A stretch of DNA of 64,000 bases. Source: Hymenolepis diminuta. Lineage: Eukaryota; Platyhelminthes; Cestoda; Cyclophyllidea; Hymenolepididae. The stretch is from assembly GCA_900708905.1 (NCBI GenBank), contig CAADRB010000001.1, forward strand, positions 6,107,224 through 6,171,223, given 5' to 3'. This document shows, in pieces, positions 15,548-64,000 of this stretch. The notes under the pieces were generated by a model that saw nothing but the letters and a program-made list of their open reading frames with translations, made no database searches and was not told the DNA's origin. The translations under genes were made by a program, and so were the position numbers. Numbering within the stretch: position 1 is the stretch's first letter; every line of letters begins with the position of its first letter.

Positions 15548-16930
15548 GTAAGTGTGATCGGTCATTTAATTGCGCATATTAAAGTAAAATTAGATTCGGT
15601 GTCTAGGATTCATATTTGAAATATAAATAATATATTATCTTAGGCGGAATTAAAATGACTGCATTGTTTAGTTAAATTATTAATCCGGAAGTATCTCTTT
15701 CAAAATTCGCGTTTCAGTAAACCTAACATGGAAACTTAGATTTGTGATAATATTTGAATTTGTTTTTGAGATTATTTAATAAATTGACGAGGGTAAATAT
15801 TTGAATATCGGACACCACCATCGTTACTTGAAGTCGAATTTTTCTCAAAGATATTGTAAAAAATTCACCATTTAAACGTAAGATTAAGATAAAAGGAAAT
15901 AATTTTTCTTTTTTTGTCGTTTAAATAGTTTATAATAAGGTTCCTTTGTTTTTATTTCTTGTATCAAACGGTGAAACAACTTCCATAATAATTAGGTCAT
16001 ATTCTAATAAGCAAATGTTCTAATTTCAGAACTTGGGGCCCGTTTATTCGAGCAAATTTAGGTTAGCAGAGTTCAGAACTGATTGAAAAGTTTTCTAATT
16101 TAGGTGACTGATCTGCCACTTCAGATGCATTTCTTCCAAATGTCGAGATATTAGTAGAACCGCTTAATTTCACAATTCATAAGCCCGATGTCTTCTCCCT
16201 CCCCTATCATAACATATATTTTCTGCCACTATTTGTGTTTCATCCTTGACTTCTGCCGCTGAAGGTGGTAAAGCTTGGAAAGAAAGGTAGTTCAACCAAT
16301 TTTTCATCTTATGCTTGTATCTCCCAAGCCGTGGCCTTCTCAAAACAGAATTAAAAGTTTCAACTTTTAAAATTTTCGCTGAATCCATTTAATCGATATG
16401 AAAATACTGTTTGATATTTTCTGAATATTTTCATTCCATCTTAAAATAGAATAATTAATCGAGCTTATGGATGCATCCAGATCAATGCCAGTTATCAAAT
16501 CGTGCTTGATATTTGTGCTCATTAATGCAAGCTAAACAATTATTGCTTGGGCGTCACGTTCAAAATTACGTCAGTGTTTATATAAATAGGCTAAATTGGA
16601 TGAGAGATGAAAGGTTAAAGTTGCGCAATTTTATGAGGTTGCGAGTGAACAGATATCCTCTTTAGGTACTTATTGGCATTAATAATTATATTAAGAAAAT
16701 TTTTTAACTCCAAAATATTGAGAACATAATGATTGGAGAAATTCGATGAAAAATCTTTAATCTTGAAGAAGGTGACCTGAAGGGATGGGCTATGATTCTA
16801 GCTATTCCAAGGTCTGCTGAATTAAAACCCACTTTTAACTCTTTGTATGCTTCGTTTTCGCAACACATAAAAATGCTATGAGGGTTGATAGGTGTTGGCA
16901 AGTTAAAACATGCGCTATATTTTTGTATTT

Positions 16931-16945
16931 CAGTAGTCTCCAACA
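16931..16945 (+). promoter_or_regulatory. 3' splice site upstream of the kinesin start codon
   Basis: A T-rich tract ending in CAG at 16933 is followed by a 12-base leader and then ATG at 16946. Such a good acceptor implies that the mRNA leader is spliced, either from an upstream exon or by trans-splicing of a spliced leader, which is common in flatworms. The sequence cannot tell which. Confidence 0.45.
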
Positions 16946-60248
<43,303 letters not shown>

Positions 60249-61639
60249 GTGAGTGCACGACATTCATAATGTTTGTAAGGTCTTAAATATACTTTTGGCT
60301 ATGTAAAAGAAGTTGACCCTGTAAAATATTTGAGAAATCGCTTTATAACTTCACTCCTTAAAATAAATATTATAATACTCCGTTAGAACTATAATTAGTG
60401 CTCGCTGTCAAGGTAATGTTTTCCAATTTCTTAATACCTGAGTAAATTTGAGAATAGCTCACAAGTGTTGATGTATCCTTTCCGAACATACCCACATATT
60501 GTATATGTGCTGCTAATTTTTGAGATTTCAAATCAGTGAGGAGTATTCGCTGTTGGTTAGAGGCTAAATCGAATGCAGATATATGGAAGAATATATTCTT
60601 ATAAGTAGAAACTATTAAATTGAATTTTGGCGTACGGCTGCCGATTTTGTCAAAAATTATCTCCAACTGAGCACGAAATGGCTCGATATTTATTTTCATT
60701 GTCTTGAAAAAGTGTTATTAACTCTGACTGGTGAATTTTAAAGTCGATTATTTGTTATTAAAGAGGTTATGTGTGCTGTAAAGACGAGTATTGATAGTTA
60801 CAATTCTCTTCTAGATTCAGCATTAAAGTAGCAAGAAATGCTTCAAATTCACTAAAGACGGTTCAGATCCTACCTTTTAGAAGTAGGTTGACATGTCCAT
60901 TATCTTCAACCTATTTTGATGATCGAAAGGATTGGTCAGTTGTATTCGAGTTTTTTAAAATCTTTTGAGCTCTCAGTTCTCAGACGAAAACCTACGCCGT
61001 TTATGAGAGTTATTAAAACTTAATTATCTATTTTCTGCTTTAATGGTTTAGCGCATACCTCTTCTGATTGTTATTTTATTGGCAAAATCCATTTGGTTAA
61101 TCAATAACGGATTGTTTTTTGTATTTAAGTCTGAAATTTTAAATTAAAATTGATTATTAATCTGATAGAAGGAAGGTAAAAGTAATATATGCAGACTTCC
61201 TTCTTGAAAAATAAAGACTTCTAAGAGTTATTTGTTATACCCATGGATTTTAGCGTACTCAAGATTGGGATCAAGTGCTAATCAAGTCATCTCATTTCTA
61301 CTCAACAAACGGAACTTAAGATTCATGAATGATCAGCCTTAAGAATGAAATCATTATTATTTCTTGTTAAAGACTCGCTTATTATGGTATTTTTTTTCGT
61401 TTTGTTACGAAATACTTTTATCGTGGCCGATGGTTTTGCATGTGTATCGATGCGGGTCGAATTCATAATTTTAAGGAAGCAGAAACTTTGTCAATAAAAA
61501 TATTTTTAACTTATCTCCACCCTAGGCTTAAAATTTATCTTATCAAAAAGAATGAAAAATAACAGGATTTTAAACCTTTTACTAAAGTGAGAACACGAAA
61601 AGATGAGTTAGGTAAATTTTTACTGTATAAACTTAGCCA

Positions 61640-61810
61640 AATATGAGAGAAAACAAAGAAGCAGAAGGAGATACTGGAAATTTGAAGGAAGTAAAAAAAA
61701 GCGTCAGTACTGAGTGAGTGAAACTCGAACTGTGATAGGGAGGGGATATTGAGGCAAGCTAAGGAGTTGAAAGATTATATGTTCTTTATTTATTTAATGA
61801 GCAATCAATA
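61640..61810 (+). repeat. Repeat family 3, copy B
   Basis: It is the counterpart of 6180-6330 in the same orientation, with shared 'agtgagtg' and 'gagcaatcaataaaaa' blocks. Confidence 0.5.
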
Positions 61811-63739
61811 AAAAAGTCAATGTACATTTAAGACGATAGAGATGTGAGTTGGTTTAATCCCACTAAGACCTCTATAATGACAAGCTTTCACCATAAAACC
61901 ACCACGGCATAAACGAATAGATACCTCTTACAAGAATTTATGAGACAAAATTGAGAGAAAACGTTGAGTTTTATGCAATCTTTATCTCAGCACTTGAAAT
62001 TGCATTTAAGGAACTTTCAAATGGTAACAAGAGCTTGATGGAGAAGTGAGAAAATTGAACTAACTCATGAAATATTTCCCTCCAGGGGTCGATTAAAAAA
62101 TGAGACCGTCTCCAACCAAGTGTAAAATAGGCTAATAATTTATTTATTAATCATGCCTATAATTACTTTGCCCTTTTAAATGAGCTCTTCGAAAGAAGTG
62201 GAGAATTTACTCCGGAAAATCAAAAGAATTATTACGTTTGAAGATCCGGTAATGCTGAAATTTACATATTCTCAGGAAAACTCAAGACGTATGCAAGAAA
62301 TCAAAGTCTGTAATTATATGAATTAACGAAGTTTATTAACTGTATGAAATACAGTTTTATGATAATTATCATCCATTTTTAGTATTAAAATAATATATAT
62401 TCACTGATTATTTTTAAATGATATTAAATAGGAAAGTATCATTATTTTACAGTGCTCGTTAAAAGTACCCGACTAGTATTAAGTGGGTAATTTTTCCTAT
62501 CTATATAACGAAGAAAAAACGCTAAATTAGAGTTGTCAATATGCTCTGAATATCGTGGACACGAACAATATGGTACGCAGCGACTCTGGCTTAAGAAATG
62601 GTAATGTAAGATAGAGAAGACTAGTCAATTTAGTTCCCATACCAACAAACAAGGTTTTCATAGGCCTGGAGTGAGACACAGCCGGTGACAGAATTTTTTT
62701 GAGAAGAACAAAAAGGAGACATCAACTTTGTGAGCAGCAACATGACCAAAAGTTGTTCTTTGGAAGAGTAAAGCTCACAAAGCGGGGATAAGAAAGTGGA
62801 GAGAATTGATTAGTCACTTAAAGTTCTGGTAATGGATTATAAACACAACTTTGTGAAAAAAACAAAACCGGATAAAATCGGTAAGTGTTTTACGTTAATG
62901 AGTACCATAGATGAGAAATAAATTTACCGAAAACTCACAAAGAGACCTTGGGGCCAAATGCAAAATTTCGACTCTTGAACATTAGAACATGATGTAATGA
63001 ACAATACTTATGAAGAAAGCAGTGGAAAACTCGAGAAATCTAAAATTCAAATAAATCAAGATTTGATCTTTTTCTCCCTCTATTCAATTCTTCTCTCCTA
63101 TTGCCACCTTCGAACCAATTTATTGTTTCTCATAGTTAAACACAATGTGAAAATTATTTTTGTTTTACTACTTGTAAAAATAGATACACAAGGTAGTCTA
63201 AATGATTGCTTCGATAAGAGTTGATGTTTTCAAAAGACAGAGAGTTTTGTATTGGAATACCGACGAAATAGTAAGATTTTTTCGGGCATTTTTGAGAAAA
63301 GTGATACTAGAATGACAAAGGTAGAACCGTTTAGAATGTAATTTCTTCGGCCTCTATCCGTATCAAATCTTTTCCACAACAAAAAATACATTTCTTAAGT
63401 CGATTTAATGGTAAGAAAACTTGATGTTAATCCCTAATAGTGATGGGACTCAGAAATATGCGTGCATTACCATACCAATGATTTTGGAAGATGAGTTACT
63501 TCATTTTACAAATCAAATAACATCGATATTATTATTATACCATTGTCATTGTTTCTAAGAACAGTTTTAAATGATAAATTTAATTTCGTAAAATATGACT
63601 GTTAAATTTGACAAAATTTCTTATAATAGCATCATTATCTAAATTTGTAGAGCAATTAATTTATTTTTGAGATTTTTAATCAACAAACTATTTCTCCTCT
63701 AAACAATTAATCTAATCAGTCCTGAAAACCGTGACCAAG

Positions 63740-63890
63740 AGCGTCTGTACGAATTAATCTTGAAATTTGAATCTTAACTATCGATTAAGACAAGAACAAC
63801 CCGGTGAATCCGAAAATCAAATTTAGCAAACTCCTTAGAAGTTCCGAGTTTTAGTGTCTGTTTCCATTTTATCCCCTTATTGGACCATTT
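63740..63890 (+). repeat. Possible diverged copy of repeat family 1
   Basis: 'acgaatta.tcttgaaat', 'acaaccc..gaatccgaaa' and 'ttatccccttattgg' follow the order of family 1. The similarity is weak. Confidence 0.3.
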
Positions 63891-64000
63891 ATTCTTTTCT
63901 ACGTTTCGATGCTTTCTAATGAATAAAAGCTGACTATTTTGTTTTACCGCGGGGGACTAATACTTACTGCTTTTAGGTACATTAAGACACTCCCTTTTAT

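Larger units (their letters stand above)
60249..64000 (+). other. Kinesin intron 30 (3' end outside window)
   Basis: No exon encoding the expected KIF1 sequence after SFIES (a VEKTRHxLLLRE-like helix) was found, so this is read as an unfinished intron. It holds repeat family 3 copy B (about 61640-61810) and a possible diverged family 1 copy (63740-63890). Confidence 0.5.

Overview
This window is animal nuclear DNA, AT-rich by eye, with spliced genes, long introns and dispersed non-coding repeats. Three conserved protein genes can be read exon by exon. The best guess for the organism is a parasitic flatworm (cestode or trematode). This rests on a divergent beta-tubulin with tyrosine at residue 200, on very short introns (36 and 40 bp) mixed with multi-kilobase ones, and on the general gene style. 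The sequence does not settle the species, and no bacterial or viral gene was seen.

Layout. (1) Positions 1-1006, minus strand: a DIMT1/Dim1-type 18S rRNA dimethyladenosine transferase, three exons, with its 3' end outside the window. (2) 1007-9007: intergenic DNA with a roughly 680 bp fold-back (inverted-repeat) element at 1668-2345, an AT palindrome and dispersed-repeat copies. (3) 9126-10542, minus strand: a complete 446-codon beta-tubulin gene in three exons, with a poly(A) signal and a possible 5' non-coding exon. (4) About 10.9-15.2 kb: intergenic, with repeat copies. (5) 15.2 kb to the right edge, plus strand: a kinesin-3 motor gene of the KIF1A/UNC-104 type. I traced 30 coding exons from the ATG at 16946 to 60248 and the splice phase closes at every junction. 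They encode 1430 residues: motor, neck/coiled coil, FHA domain, coiled coils, the DPFYDR region and the conserved KIF1 tail segment ending at the [14 protein letters not shown] motif. The remaining tail, where family members carry a PH domain, must lie beyond 64000.

The beta-tubulin and kinesin genes are divergently oriented. They are functionally related (microtubule subunit and microtubule motor), but the distance of about 5 kb or more between them gives no direct evidence of a shared promoter. The introns and spacers hold at least five families of diverged dispersed repeats that I could recognise by aligning copies within the window by eye. They are probably old non-autonomous elements; none has visible coding capacity.

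The points most worth a second look are the benzimidazole-site residues of the beta-tubulin (Tyr167, Gln198, Tyr200), the loss of the signature Arg and Ser in the kinesin FHA domain, the fold-back element, and the repeat families. I found no convincing undescribed multi-gene system here.
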